DNA of 20,516 nt from CAYNNQ01 sp051748085 (GTDB lineage: Bacteria; Desulfobacterota; Desulfovibrionia; Desulfovibrionales; Desulfonatronovibrionaceae): positions 1-20,516 of the forward strand of contig JBNJHA010000041.1 in the NCBI GenBank assembly GCA_051748085.1, read 5' to 3'. Position 1 is the stretch's first letter; each line of letters begins with the position of its first letter. Shown in pieces: positions 1 through 7,193 of the stretch. The notes beneath the pieces were generated by a model, which made no database searches, was not told the origin of the DNA, and saw nothing but the letters and a program-made list of their open reading frames with translations. The position numbers and the translations under genes are program-made.

Positions 1-18
1 GGACAACCAGCAATCCGC

Positions 19-705
19 CTATCTTTTAAGCTTACTTATAACTTCCTTGTCCACCTTGGAGACTCGAAAACTCTCCCGCGACTTCTGAATGGCCTTGTTA
101 TGCGTGTTGTTATCCAGAGAATTTTTCCTGAAAAAATCGATTGTTTCCCGTGGATACTTGGCCATGCACACGGAGATGAGCCAGGCGTTCCCCATAGATG
201 CGTAATATCCGGTGTGGGAAAAGCTTTGGGCCAGCTCGAAAACAGTATCCAGATGCTGCTCGTCTATAAAATGGGTCATGAGAATAACCAGGCCGGCCCG
301 AACAATAAATTCATTTTCCGATCTAAGCCATCTTTTGACCACGGCTAAAACATCTTCCCTTTCCCGTTTGATACGCTTGAATTTGCAAACAGTGGAATCC
401 ACCTGGGCCCAATTGTCCACTTTTCCCAGAAAATTTTCCGTCAACGGCAGGAGCCGGACAAAAGACCTGTTCAGGCAGGAAAGCACCAGACCTTCAAGCA
501 TGACCAACTCATAAATATTGCCCTTGTCCATGCGCAGGAATTCATCCGGAGAGTTTTTTGCTATTCTCGCGGCGATTTTCCTTAAGACCGGAAGCCTGAC
601 CCCCAGGGTTTCCTGGGCGGTGGGAATGATTTTTTTGTTAAACGCCTTGTAGTTATCATCGGACAAGCCCCTGAGCTCTTCCAATACTGAGATCTCATCG
701 TTCAT
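19..705 (-). CDS. AlkD-like DNA alkylation repair protein
   Basis: About 228 residues, the usual size of the AlkD/AlkC HEAT-repeat DNA glycosylase superfamily, which removes alkylated bases such as N3- and N7-alkylpurines without flipping them. The protein is all-helical in appearance. It carries the family signature DNWAQVD near the middle, where the aromatic Trp and the catalytic-type Asp are expected, followed by WLRSENEFIVRAGLV, typical of the HEAT repeat after it. An in-frame codon extends the frame upstream to 774, but the ATG at 703-705 is preceded about five bases away by a G6 run that can act as a ribosome binding site, and the product from there starts like other family members (MNDEISVLEELR). 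The extra N-terminal residues would look unlike the family. It is a single gene; the next gene on this strand, ribB, ends nearly 190 bp upstream. Catalytic activity is inferred from family, not shown. Confidence 0.85.
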   Translation of the reverse strand: MNDEISVLEELRGLSDDNYKAFNKKIIPTAQETLGVRLPVLRKIAARIAKNSPDEFLRMDKGNIYELVMLEGLVLSCLNRSFVRLLPLTENFLGKVDNWAQVDSTVCKFKRIKREREDVLAVVKRWLRSENEFIVRAGLVILMTHFIDEQHLDTVFELAQSFSHTGYYASMGNAWLISVCMAKYPRETIDFFRKNSLDNNTHNKAIQKSRESFRVSKVDKEVISKLKR

Positions 706-720
706 AATGCCCCCCGGTAG

Positions 721-751
721 CAAGCAAAAATAAGCAGTCACAAATTTACGG
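721..751 (-). repeat. R1-like leader repeat (partial copy)
   Basis: Read on the minus strand this segment begins CCGTAAATTTGT, has CTG two bases later, and ends ATTTTTGC. The same order of blocks occurs at 3473-3510, with about five more bases between them. Both copies lie just upstream of a minus-strand start codon (AlkD-like here, amidohydrolase there) in the same orientation. It may be a decayed copy of the R1 repeat seen better at 7121 and 9393, or a shared leader element. The copy is short, so homology is tentative. Confidence 0.35.
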
Positions 752-772
752 ATTTTGAAATGACAAGTTGCC

Positions 773-848
773 AAAACGTGAAGCTATGACATTTTTAGGT
801 TGGTAAAATGTGAAGGTATGCCGTTTTCAGGTTGTTAAAATGTGAGCC
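773..848. repeat. 32-bp tandem repeat, two full copies plus a partial
   Basis: Unit 1 is 773-804 and unit 2 is 805-836. They agree at 26 of 32 positions by hand alignment, and 837-844 begins a third unit (AAAATGTG). The unit starts AAAA(C/T)GTGAAG and ends AGGTTG(G/T)T; the bases before unit 1 (AAGTTGCC) resemble the unit end, so the array may extend leftwards. It lies between the start of the AlkD-like gene and the end of ribB and encodes nothing obvious. Repeated blocks of this style occur at the ends of IS21-family elements, so it could be a relic IS end, but no transposase remains nearby. Confidence 0.7.
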
Positions 849-888
849 GGCGGCGGGGAATGCACTTTTTCCGCCCGCCGCCCGGCAT

Positions 889-1533
889 TCAGGCTGCTAT
901 CTTGCGCCGATAATGGACAAGATCATCCACGGACATTACCGGAAACCCGTTTTTTTCGGCAAAAGAAACAATCTCCGGCAATTTGGACATGCTACCGTCC
1001 GGATTGGTCAACTCGCAAAGCACGCCGCACGGTTTCAGTCCGGCCAGGGCCATCAGGTCCACGGTGGCTTCGGTATGTCCTCGGCGCTCCAGAACTCCCC
1101 TTTCCCGAGCCCGCAGCGGGAATATATGCCCCGGTCGGTTGAGATCGCCGGGCTGGCTCGCATCGGCTACCGCGGTCTTTACCGTACGCACCCGGTCGGC
1201 CGCGGAAACGCCGGTGGTCACACCTTCGGCCGCCTCTATGGAAACGGTGAACGCGGTTTGATAACGGCTGGAATTATCTTCCACCATGGGCGGAAGATCG
1301 AGAGAAGCCGCCTTTTTATCCGTAAGACACAGGCAGACTATGCCGCTGCATTCCCGGATGAGCATGGCCATCTGGCTTGGGGTAAGGGTTTGAGCGGGAA
1401 AAATGAGGTCGCCTTCGTTCTCGCGATCCTCATCATCGGTGACAAGCACGCCGCTGCCGCTTTGGAGGCTGCTTAGAACGGCGCGTACCCGTTCGGCCGG
1501 GTCGCCGAAACGGTCAAGCAAGGATTGATTCAT
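889..1533 (-). CDS. ribB: 3,4-dihydroxy-2-butanone 4-phosphate synthase
   Basis: This enzyme converts ribulose 5-phosphate to 3,4-dihydroxy-2-butanone 4-phosphate plus formate, supplying the four-carbon unit of riboflavin. The 214-residue length matches stand-alone RibB; there is no fused GTP cyclohydrolase II (RibA) domain. Diagnostic motifs are the acidic metal and substrate loop DEDRENEGD (residues 34-42), GVTTGVSAADR (104-114), the GHIFPLRAR block and RGHTEA (151-156), which holds the catalytic His. The start ATG is preceded by a clear AAGGAG eight to ten bases upstream. An FMN riboswitch in the leader (1653-1800) shows that FMN represses it, and a sigma70-type promoter sits just before that riboswitch. 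No other rib gene is present, so ribB appears to be a separate, FMN-controlled unit. Confidence 0.97.
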   Translation of the reverse strand: MNQSLLDRFGDPAERVRAVLSSLQSGSGVLVTDDEDRENEGDLIFPAQTLTPSQMAMLIRECSGIVCLCLTDKKAASLDLPPMVEDNSSRYQTAFTVSIEAAEGVTTGVSAADRVRTVKTAVADASQPGDLNRPGHIFPLRARERGVLERRGHTEATVDLMALAGLKPCGVLCELTNPDGSMSKLPEIVSFAEKNGFPVMSVDDLVHYRRKIAA

Positions 1534-1652
1534 GGTAAGACTCCTTTAATAAATAATTTGATTACCAGAATCAGGGCATGGGAACAGACAGCCGCTTGCA
1601 GGACGCAAGACAGCCGGCGCAGGCAAAATCCTGCACGGGTCGGAGACTGCCT

Positions 1653-1800
1653 TATCCTCTCCCATCCGGACTATCACCGTCGGCTCCGGATTTTCACCGG
1701 ATCTGCTGACCCTTTCCGGTTCCAGGAAAGGCGCTCGCGGGCTTCCCGAAACAGTCCGGGTTACCGCCGGTGGGGAATTCCACCCCGCCCTGAGAATAAG
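1653..1800 (-). ncRNA. FMN riboswitch (RFN element)
   Basis: On the minus strand the segment contains the conserved RFN blocks in order: TTATTCTCAGGGCGGGGTG at the 5' end, ATTCCCCACCGGCGGTAA, AGCCCGCGAGCG, GGTCAGCAGATCCGGTG, CCGGAGCCGACGGTGATAG and TCCGGATGGGAGAGGATAAG at the 3' end, which closes the P1 stem. The variable arm lies between AGCCCGCGAGCG and GGTCAGCAG (around 1708-1735) and contains a small CTTTCC/GGAAAG hairpin. The aptamer ends about 120 bases before the ribB start. The stretch between has only short stems such as CTTGC-GTCCT-GCAAG and no strong U-tract, so translational control is at least as likely as attenuation. FMN is the expected ligand. Confidence 0.97.
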
Positions 1801-1806
1801 TGCGCT

Positions 1807-1836
1807 TATCCAATCCGTTTTAAGTTCAAATGTCAA
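1807..1836 (-). promoter_or_regulatory. Sigma70-type promoter of the ribB leader
   Basis: On the minus strand a perfect -35 TTGACA (1831-1836) is followed after 18 bases by TGGATA (1807-1812) as the -10. Transcription would begin near 1800, exactly where the FMN riboswitch aptamer starts. That agreement supports the call, although the -10 is not consensus. Confidence 0.6.
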
Positions 1837-1904
1837 TCATTCTCCTCGACCGGCTTGTATACCACCCGGGCTTGCCAAGAGCCTGCCAACCCGCGTATAC
1901 TTTC

Positions 1905-1933
1905 TTTCACTCGTTGAGGCCTGACTTTATAAT
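1905..1933 (+). promoter_or_regulatory. Possible promoter of the cyclase gene
   Basis: A perfect TATAAT lies at 1928-1933, about 30 bases before the cyclase ATG. The hexamer 17 bases upstream (TTTCAC, 1905-1910) is a poor -35. The placement suits a short leader, which also fits the weak ribosome binding site of the gene, but the evidence is one good hexamer only. Confidence 0.35.
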
Positions 1934-1962
1934 CACCACTTCAAATAATATACGGCCAAATT

Positions 1963-2628
1963 ATGCACTTAATCGACCTGACGCACTTAATCTCCCCGGA
2001 CATGCCCGTATACCCGGGAATGGAGCCTCCTGTGCTCAATAACGCATGTTCCATTGCTGTCCACGGCTTTCGGGAGAAAAAAATAACCATGTTTTCGCAT
2101 ATCGGGACCCATATCGACGCTCCGGCCCATATGCTGAAAAACGGCCAGACCTTGGATGAGCTGCCGCTGGACACATTTTTCGGAAAAGCATTTTTATGGG
2201 AACTGCCGGACGATAACAAAGGAACCATTGGTATCAAAGATTTAATGGCCGAGCGCGAAGAAATAGAGCGGGCCGATTTTTTGCTTATAAATACCGGATG
2301 GGATAAGTATTGGAAGAATGATGATTATTTTGCCGGTTATCCGGTTTTATCTCCGGAAACTGCCGACTGGCTGGGCCAAATTGGTCTGAAAGGGGTCGGC
2401 CTGGACACAATCTCCGCCGACAGGGCCGACTGCAGCGACTTTCCGGTACACAACTCTCTTTTAAAAAGCGGCATGGTTATTATAGAAAATCTATCCGGAC
2501 TCGGACAACTCAACCGTTCCCGCTTTATGTTTTCATGTCTTCCCTTGAAACTCGAAAAAGCTGACGGCTCGCCGGTTCGGGCCATCGCGCTTCTGAACGA
2601 CTCCGGCCGGGATACTGGGCTTGAATAA
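1963..2628 (+). CDS. Cyclase-family metal-dependent hydrolase (kynurenine formamidase-like fold)
   Basis: The 221-residue product belongs to the cyclase family (PF04199), whose members include bacterial kynurenine formamidase and isatin hydrolase. It begins MHLIDLTHLISPDMPVYPG, a typical family start. The metal-binding signature HIGTHIDAPAH is present, with H46, H50, D52 and H56 as probable zinc or manganese ligands. The segment DFLLINTGWDKYW and the later GVGLDTISAD block are also family-like. No good Shine-Dalgarno precedes the ATG, but the match at the N-terminus supports this start. It is divergent from ribB and convergent with the amidohydrolase gene, whose stop is only 16 bp away. No tryptophan-degradation genes are nearby, so the true substrate cannot be named. 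Confidence 0.85.
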   Translation: MHLIDLTHLISPDMPVYPGMEPPVLNNACSIAVHGFREKKITMFSHIGTHIDAPAHMLKNGQTLDELPLDTFFGKAFLWELPDDNKGTIGIKDLMAEREEIERADFLLINTGWDKYWKNDDYFAGYPVLSPETADWLGQIGLKGVGLDTISADRADCSDFPVHNSLLKSGMVIIENLSGLGQLNRSRFMFSCLPLKLEKADGSPVRAIALLNDSGRDTGLE

Positions 2629-2644
2629 ATCCTCGCCCGGCAAA

Positions 2645-3457
2645 TCAATCCCCTTTTGTTTTGCCTCTCCCGTCAAAAAGCCGTTCAGCATTTTTTTGCA
2701 TATGTTCAATCAATTCTAAAGAAAATGCCGGGCAGCTATTCAGCCTCTTCCATTCCCGGGCGGGATCAAAAAGCGGATAATCGGACCCGAAAAGAAACCT
2801 GTCCCGGCTGTGCCCGTCGACTATCCGTTTAAGCAAATCAGGTTTAATAAAGGGAAGCGAGCTGGAAGTATCCAGATAAAGATCGCGACCGACTATTTCT
2901 TCCAGGGCAAGGCCCCATTGTCTGTAACCGCCCAAATGCGCGGCTATGATTGTAAGCTTCGGAAATCTGTCCATAATTCCGGCCAGCTTGCGCGGGCAGG
3001 ACGGATTTTTATCCGGAGGCAGATCGTCTCCGACATGGACCATGACCGTAAACTTCCCTTGCACGGCCTCCAGTAGCGGATACAGCCCGGGGTCATCCAG
3101 CCAGATGCCCTGAAAATCCGGATGCAGCTTTATTCCCGGTATTCCGTTCTTTTCCAGACGGTTCAGTTCGTTCTCCCACTTTGCATAGCCGGGATGAATG
3201 GTTCCAAACGGAATAAGCTCTTCGTAGCTGTTTTTGACTTCCATGGCCCAGTTGTTAGCCGGGACAACCTGAGCCGGGACTGTCGCGGCGGTGTGAACGA
3301 CTGCGCGGTTTATCCCGGCGGGCTGCATGCGCTGCAAAAGATCCTCGGCATGGCCGTTGCCAACCGGGGTTATTCGGTAATGATTTTCAAGTTGTTCAAT
3401 CGCCCTCGCCGCAATTTTAGGATGCATTATATGCGCGTGAACATCGAATAAACACAT
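2645..3457 (-). CDS. Amidohydrolase-family metal-dependent hydrolase (amidohydrolase_2)
   Basis: The 270-residue protein has the layout of the amidohydrolase_2 family (PF04909), a TIM-barrel hydrolase or decarboxylase group. The first strand carries DVHAHI (H7, H9). Later come GIKLHPDFQG (K110, H112), MVHVGDD (H141), AAHLGGYRQW (H174) and FGSDYP (D226), the expected order of metal and catalytic residues. It is cytosolic, with no signal peptide. The start ATG follows AAGGA at about nine bases. It lies downstream of cobK on the same strand with an 84-bp gap holding a copy of repeat R1, and converges on the cyclase gene. The substrate is unknown; many such orphan family members act on small aromatic or lactone-like compounds, which is only a possibility here. 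Confidence 0.85.
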   Translation of the reverse strand: MCLFDVHAHIMHPKIAARAIEQLENHYRITPVGNGHAEDLLQRMQPAGINRAVVHTAATVPAQVVPANNWAMEVKNSYEELIPFGTIHPGYAKWENELNRLEKNGIPGIKLHPDFQGIWLDDPGLYPLLEAVQGKFTVMVHVGDDLPPDKNPSCPRKLAGIMDRFPKLTIIAAHLGGYRQWGLALEEIVGRDLYLDTSSSLPFIKPDLLKRIVDGHSRDRFLFGSDYPLFDPAREWKRLNSCPAFSLELIEHMQKNAERLFDGRGKTKGD

Positions 3458-3472
3458 ACTTTAATTTCCTTA

Positions 3473-3510
3473 AATGCAAAAATTTCGGTGAACAGATACA
3501 AATTTACGGC
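3473..3510 (-). repeat. Repeat R1, short copy, with an R2-like flank
   Basis: On the minus strand it reads CCGTAAATTTGTATCTG, then TTCACCG and AAATTTTTGCAT. The stretch GGTGAACAGATACAAA (3487-3502 on the plus strand) recurs at the right end of the element at 9393-9508, and the TTTTTGCAT core recurs at 7121 and 9393. Immediately to the right, 3517-3539 resembles the tail that follows the R2 hairpins at 6921 and 19302 (TTCC-ATTCG-A-AT). It lies 15 bases upstream of the amidohydrolase ATG. Confidence 0.55.
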
Positions 3511-3541
3511 TAAATCTCAATTTTCCGATTCGAAGATGAAA

Positions 3542-4327
3542 TCATGCAAGCAGCGTGCGTACCCTGTCCAGTAATTTTTCCACGCGGCTGAACACCTCGC
3601 GGCCTTTCGCAAGCGGCCTTTCTATCGCCAATACTTCGGCGCCGTATCTTTGCGCGGCGGCTGCTTTTTCCACTGCTCCGCCGCTCTTTCCGCTGTCTTT
3701 TGTGACCATCCAGCCAGCCCGGCTGAGATTCAGATGCACAATATTTTCAGCCGTGTTCGCCGCCCGGGCTGGGCTGCAGATTATATTGTCCGGCTTTATC
3801 CCGGAACGGATTGCATTCAGAACCGAATCGCCCCTGGGCATTATCCGGGCAAAAAGCCTGCTGCTGTCGATCATTCGTGTATACAAATCAATGTTAAGCA
3901 CGCCAATACACAGCAGGATATTTCCCGTTTGCGCTCTCAGGTACTCGGACGCTGCTGCATGACTGCTGACCCATTTAATTCCGGGCCGGGATTTTAGCCC
4001 CGGTGGGCGCTGATAGCGCAGATAGGCGCATTCAGTTCTTCGCGCCGCTTCCCGTGCAATCCGGCTTACTTCCCCGGCGTACGGATGCGAAACATCGACA
4101 ACAACCCGGATTCCCTTCCTGCGCACCAGACTCTGCATGCCGTGACAATCCAAAGCCCCCCTGCGGACATGCACATTGTTCATGCGCGGATACTTTTGCG
4201 GCTGACTGCTCGCATTGCTGACTATTATCCGCGCTCCCGTCCTGCCCAATTCCGAGGCGACCCGGGGGGCCTCCAGAGTTCCGCCGATAAGCAGAATCGT
4301 AAACAAAGAGGGGCTTATATCTCTCAT
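3542..4327 (-). CDS. cobK: Precorrin-6A (cobalt-precorrin-6A) reductase
   Basis: This enzyme performs the NAD(P)H-dependent reduction of (cobalt-)precorrin-6A to 6B in corrin ring synthesis (CobK/CbiJ). The N-terminus has the Rossmann-type ILLIGGTLEAPRVASEL block. Next comes the family motif VVVDVSHPYAGEVSRIA (usually DATHPFA), then a region rich in short strands, PARAANTAENIVHL and the typical MVTKDSGKSGGAVEKAAAA near the C-terminus, where family members have a TKdSG..GG..eK motif. The frame can extend to a GTG at 4394-4396, but nothing like a ribosome binding site precedes it. The ATG at 4325-4327 has AGG eight bases upstream and gives the usual length of about 261 residues. No other cobalamin gene is in the window, so cobK is separated from the pathway. 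Confidence 0.93.
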   Translation of the reverse strand: MRDISPSLFTILLIGGTLEAPRVASELGRTGARIIVSNASSQPQKYPRMNNVHVRRGALDCHGMQSLVRRKGIRVVVDVSHPYAGEVSRIAREAARRTECAYLRYQRPPGLKSRPGIKWVSSHAAASEYLRAQTGNILLCIGVLNIDLYTRMIDSSRLFARIMPRGDSVLNAIRSGIKPDNIICSPARAANTAENIVHLNLSRAGWMVTKDSGKSGGAVEKAAAAQRYGAEVLAIERPLAKGREVFSRVEKLLDRVRTLLA

Positions 4328-4661
4328 CACCAATGCCTGTAAACCTTCATAGTTTACGAAATATTCCCTGCAATTTTTCGTGCCTTTGTTGAACACAGAC
4401 GCAATTGCAAAAAGTCGAAGACAGAAGTTAAACGCACAGTTTCTTTTTTAACTCTTTGATTTTACTTTAAACTTTAAATTTAAAACTTCCCACTCCCTGC
4501 AAAAAATTATTTTTTGCAGGCGCATCAGCCCATATTAATGTCTTTGAATTTACATCAACCCGAAAACAAATCGTAACCGGAATTGATTAACATAAAATAT
4601 TCGTAATTATTCAATTTGCCTTTTAAAACACTTGCAACGGCCAAAACTTAAGGATTTCGGA
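4328..4661. other. Divergent intergenic region, AT-rich
   Basis: This 334-bp stretch separates the diverging cobK and GGDEF/EAL genes and must hold both promoters. I see no convincing ORF apart from the possible 69-bp upstream extension of cobK. It is very AT-rich, with runs such as ACTTTAAACTTTAAATTTAAAA around 4465-4485. The one strong structure is the inverted repeat at 4496-4520. No consensus -35/-10 pair stands out. Confidence 0.6.
4496..4520. repeat. Perfect 11-bp inverted repeat between divergent genes
   Basis: The arms CCTGCAAAAAA and TTTTTTGCAGG are perfectly complementary around a three-base TTA. The structure lies about 170 bp from the cobK start and 140 bp from the start of the cyclic-di-GMP gene. 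It has no U-tract beyond the arm on either strand, and it is far from any upstream stop codon. A dimeric repressor operator is therefore as plausible as a terminator. Its function is inference. Confidence 0.6.
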
Positions 4662-6878
4662 ATGAACGCCAATTACGCATCCCATCCTCTGTCTCTTTTA
4701 CGCAAAAACGAGGACGCGCCTTATCGGGGAGTGCTTTACTATGAACTGGACAATTTCAATCTATTCCAGAACTTCTTTGACGGCAACCTGGCGTTGCAGG
4801 TCATGGAAATTGCCGAAAAAATCATCGCCGAATGCGCTCGCGACTTCGGCCTGAACAGCTTCACCCTGGAAAAATTGAGTCCGGGAAGTTTCATACTCAA
4901 ATACAGAGAAAGCTGTCCGGAAAACGACATGATTGAACGTTCGGTCAATATGCGTCCCATATTGAATTCCCGCTTCAACAAAAAATTGCTGTCGCTTACC
5001 GGCCAAAAAATAAAATTCATCATCGGCCAGGCTTCGCTTGATGAAAACATTGCCGCGCCTTTTAAGGACATAATGTACATTGCCATTGCCGAAGCCCAGA
5101 AACAGGCCCGCACAAAAACAAACATGAACAATCTGGCGGTGCTCAAAGAATTCCGGGATATTCTGGCTCAAAAAAAGATAAAGACCGTCTATCAGCCTAT
5201 CGTAAATCTACAAAGCGGACAGATATTCGGATGGGAAGCGCTTACGCGCGGCCCGGAAAACAGCAGATTCGCATCTCCTCTGGTCCTTTTTGATTTTGCC
5301 GAGGAAGTGGGCAGGCTGTTTGAGCTGGAAACCATCTCCCGGGAAATGGCCATCAGAAACGTGGGCGAATTGAAAAACGGGGCTAAATTGTTTTTGAATA
5401 TTCACCCCAATACGCTGACGGATCCCGGCTTTGAGTCCGGCAAGACGCTGAATCTTTTGCAGGAATACGGCCTGACCCCGGACGATATCGTCTTTGAAAT
5501 TACTGAAAGACATAGCCTCAAGGACCTGTCCATATTTCACCGCACCCTGACACACTATCGAAAACAGGGATACCGAGTGGCAATAGATGATGTCGGGGCC
5601 GGTTACTCCGGACTTTACCGCATAGCGGAAATCAGACCGGATATATTAAAGATCGACCGCGATCTTATAAATGGCATCAGTTCGCACCCGGCTAAGCGCG
5701 CCCTTATGGATGCTTTTATAAGTTTCGCCAATCATATTGAGGCCACGGTAATCGCTGAAGGTATAGAAACCTCAAGGCAACTGACCACCCTTATGGACAT
5801 CGGCTTTCACTGCGGGCAGGGCTTTTATCTTGGCCGGCCCGAATTTCCCAAATCTCATCCCGCGCTGCGTCTGGTCAGTAAACGTGTAGCGCCCGAGCAG
5901 TCCGTCAAATCCGGAGTATCTTTGACTATTGAGGACTTGGTTGAAAAATCGGCTGTAATTGGAGAAAAGACTATAATCAATGACGTCAAAAAGGCCTTTG
6001 AAAAAGGCGAACCTCTTTGCGGATTGGTTGTCTGCCGTGAACAAAAGCCAGTCGGTCTTATAATGAGTCATCATCTGGACCGGGAACTCTCTTCATATTA
6101 TGGTCCGGCCCTGTACTACGGAAAAGATATCACCCACCTCATGGACAAAAAACCGCTCATAGTGGATCGGACTACTCCAGTTGAGGTTGCAGCCCGTCAG
6201 GCCATGCAAAGGGAAAAACACAAAATATACGATCATGTGATAGTGACCGATGCAAGCCGGCTGCTCGGCACCGCTTCAGTGCAGGACATCCTCGACGCCA
6301 TGGCCCAGGTCCAGGTTGAACTGGCCAAGGGTTCCAACCCGCTTTCAGGACTACCCGGCAATTTGAACATTGAGATAGAGCTTGAAAAAAGAATTCAGAA
6401 ATATCAAAACCCAACAAGCATAATCTATGTCGATCTGGACAATTTCAAAGCCTATAATGATGTTTACGGCTTCAAAAACGGCGACAGAATCATTTTATTT
6501 ACTTCCAAAATACTGACTTGGGCGGTGCAAAGACATGGCGACCCAAATTCCTTTGTCGGGCATATAGGCGGAGACGACTTTATTCTCCTGACCCATCCAA
6601 ACCGGGCGGAAAGAGTATGCATGGGCATTTCTCGCTGCTTTAAAAGAATCATAAAAAAATTCTATAACCCCATCGATGTTCAAAAGGGCTTCATACTTTC
6701 CAAAGGCCGGGAACAAACCGAAAACAAATATCCTCTTGTCTCTGTTTCCATGGCCATAGTCGACTGCATGAAACCCATGCCTTTGAGCGAAATAAGCGAT
6801 CTGGCCAGCGGGACCAAAAAACTGGCCAAATCTATTCCCGGAAACTCATATGTGCGCAACCGGCGCCGACCTGCCTGA
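4662..6878 (+). CDS. Cyclic-di-GMP protein: degenerate GGDEF, EAL, CBS pair, GGDEF
   Basis: A 738-residue soluble protein with no membrane segments. Residues 20-155 resemble a GGDEF fold (the strand YYELDNFN mirrors YVDLDNFK of the second GGDEF) but lack the signature. Residues 175-400 are an EAL phosphodiesterase domain with its catalytic set: EAL at 192-194, LNIHPN, EITE (E279), DD at 309-310 (DDVGAG in place of DDFGTG), KID near 330, AEGIE (E366) and GQGFYLGRP. Residues about 415-550 form a CBS-like pair, a likely nucleotide sensor. Residues 575-738 are a GGDEF domain with GGDDF at 636-640. The nearest R-x-x-D lies eight, not five, residues before GGDDF, so the canonical inhibitory site seems absent. 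The frame opens at a TTG at 4632, but ATG 4662 is preceded by AAGGA seven bases away and was chosen. Confidence 0.92.
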   Translation: MNANYASHPLSLLRKNEDAPYRGVLYYELDNFNLFQNFFDGNLALQVMEIAEKIIAECARDFGLNSFTLEKLSPGSFILKYRESCPENDMIERSVNMRPILNSRFNKKLLSLTGQKIKFIIGQASLDENIAAPFKDIMYIAIAEAQKQARTKTNMNNLAVLKEFRDILAQKKIKTVYQPIVNLQSGQIFGWEALTRGPENSRFASPLVLFDFAEEVGRLFELETISREMAIRNVGELKNGAKLFLNIHPNTLTDPGFESGKTLNLLQEYGLTPDDIVFEITERHSLKDLSIFHRTLTHYRKQGYRVAIDDVGAGYSGLYRIAEIRPDILKIDRDLINGISSHPAKRALMDAFISFANHIEATVIAEGIETSRQLTTLMDIGFHCGQGFYLGRPEFPKSHPALRLVSKRVAPEQSVKSGVSLTIEDLVEKSAVIGEKTIINDVKKAFEKGEPLCGLVVCREQKPVGLIMSHHLDRELSSYYGPALYYGKDITHLMDKKPLIVDRTTPVEVAARQAMQREKHKIYDHVIVTDASRLLGTASVQDILDAMAQVQVELAKGSNPLSGLPGNLNIEIELEKRIQKYQNPTSIIYVDLDNFKAYNDVYGFKNGDRIILFTSKILTWAVQRHGDPNSFVGHIGGDDFILLTHPNRAERVCMGISRCFKRIIKKFYNPIDVQKGFILSKGREQTENKYPLVSVSMAIVDCMKPMPLSEISDLASGTKKLAKSIPGNSYVRNRRRPA

Positions 6879-6920
6879 CGCGCCTGAAAAAATCAGGAGC
6901 TCCCAGTAATTTCGAACTAA

Positions 6921-6985
6921 TTCTTATCCGGAAGATCAAATATTTCCGGATTTAAAAGTATCCAGTTTCCAATTCGAAAATAAGT
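6921..6985. repeat. Repeat R2, copy A (hairpin with conserved flank)
   Basis: The hairpin TCCGGAAG...ATTTCCGGA (6927-6950) is followed by a flank containing GTTTCCAATTCGAAAAT. Copy C at 19302-19368 shares both the hairpin and this flank, and copy B at 18236-18259 shares the hairpin. In A and C the hairpin is preceded by the same TTCTTA. The element is intergenic in all cases. Confidence 0.75.
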
Positions 6986-7120
6986 TAACATATTATTTTG
7001 AATGTCTGGTCCAGCATTGCAATTTTGCGCTTATTTCTTCATATCCCGAGCTTTTCAATATCGTCCTTACAAAATATTAGCTTTGGCAAACTTTTTTATT
7101 GACTTTTCTTATTTCGCACA

Positions 7121-7185
7121 TTAAAAATTTGTAACTATCCAGCACACGAAAAAAAGTTCACCGGATTTTTTGCATAAACTATGCG
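7121..7185 (+). repeat. Repeat R1, left-half copy
   Basis: TTAAAAATT-TGTAACTA, CAG-ACAC, a run of seven A, TCACCGGATTTTTTGCAT and AAACT-TGCGACAG occur in the same order and spacing at 9393-9459, with only a few substitutions and single-base indels. After the shared part this copy continues into unrelated sequence, whereas the 9393 copy continues to an inverted right end. It lies upstream of the HD-GYP gene. Confidence 0.8.
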
Positions 7186-7193
7186 ACAGCCCC

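Noticed and set aside
832..1476. A long plus-strand open frame opposite ribB (214 codons).
   Set aside because: It is the exact antisense of ribB, which has motifs and a riboswitch; the plus-strand product resembles nothing.
1525..1917. A 130-codon plus-strand frame over the ribB leader.
   Set aside because: It runs antisense through the FMN riboswitch and has no family resemblance.
7156..7176. The TTCACCGGATTTTTTGCAT part of repeat R1 as a sigma54 -24/-12 promoter, given the nearby sigma54 regulator remnant.
   Set aside because: TTGCA could be a -12, but no GG lies at the required distance upstream; the -24 element is missing.
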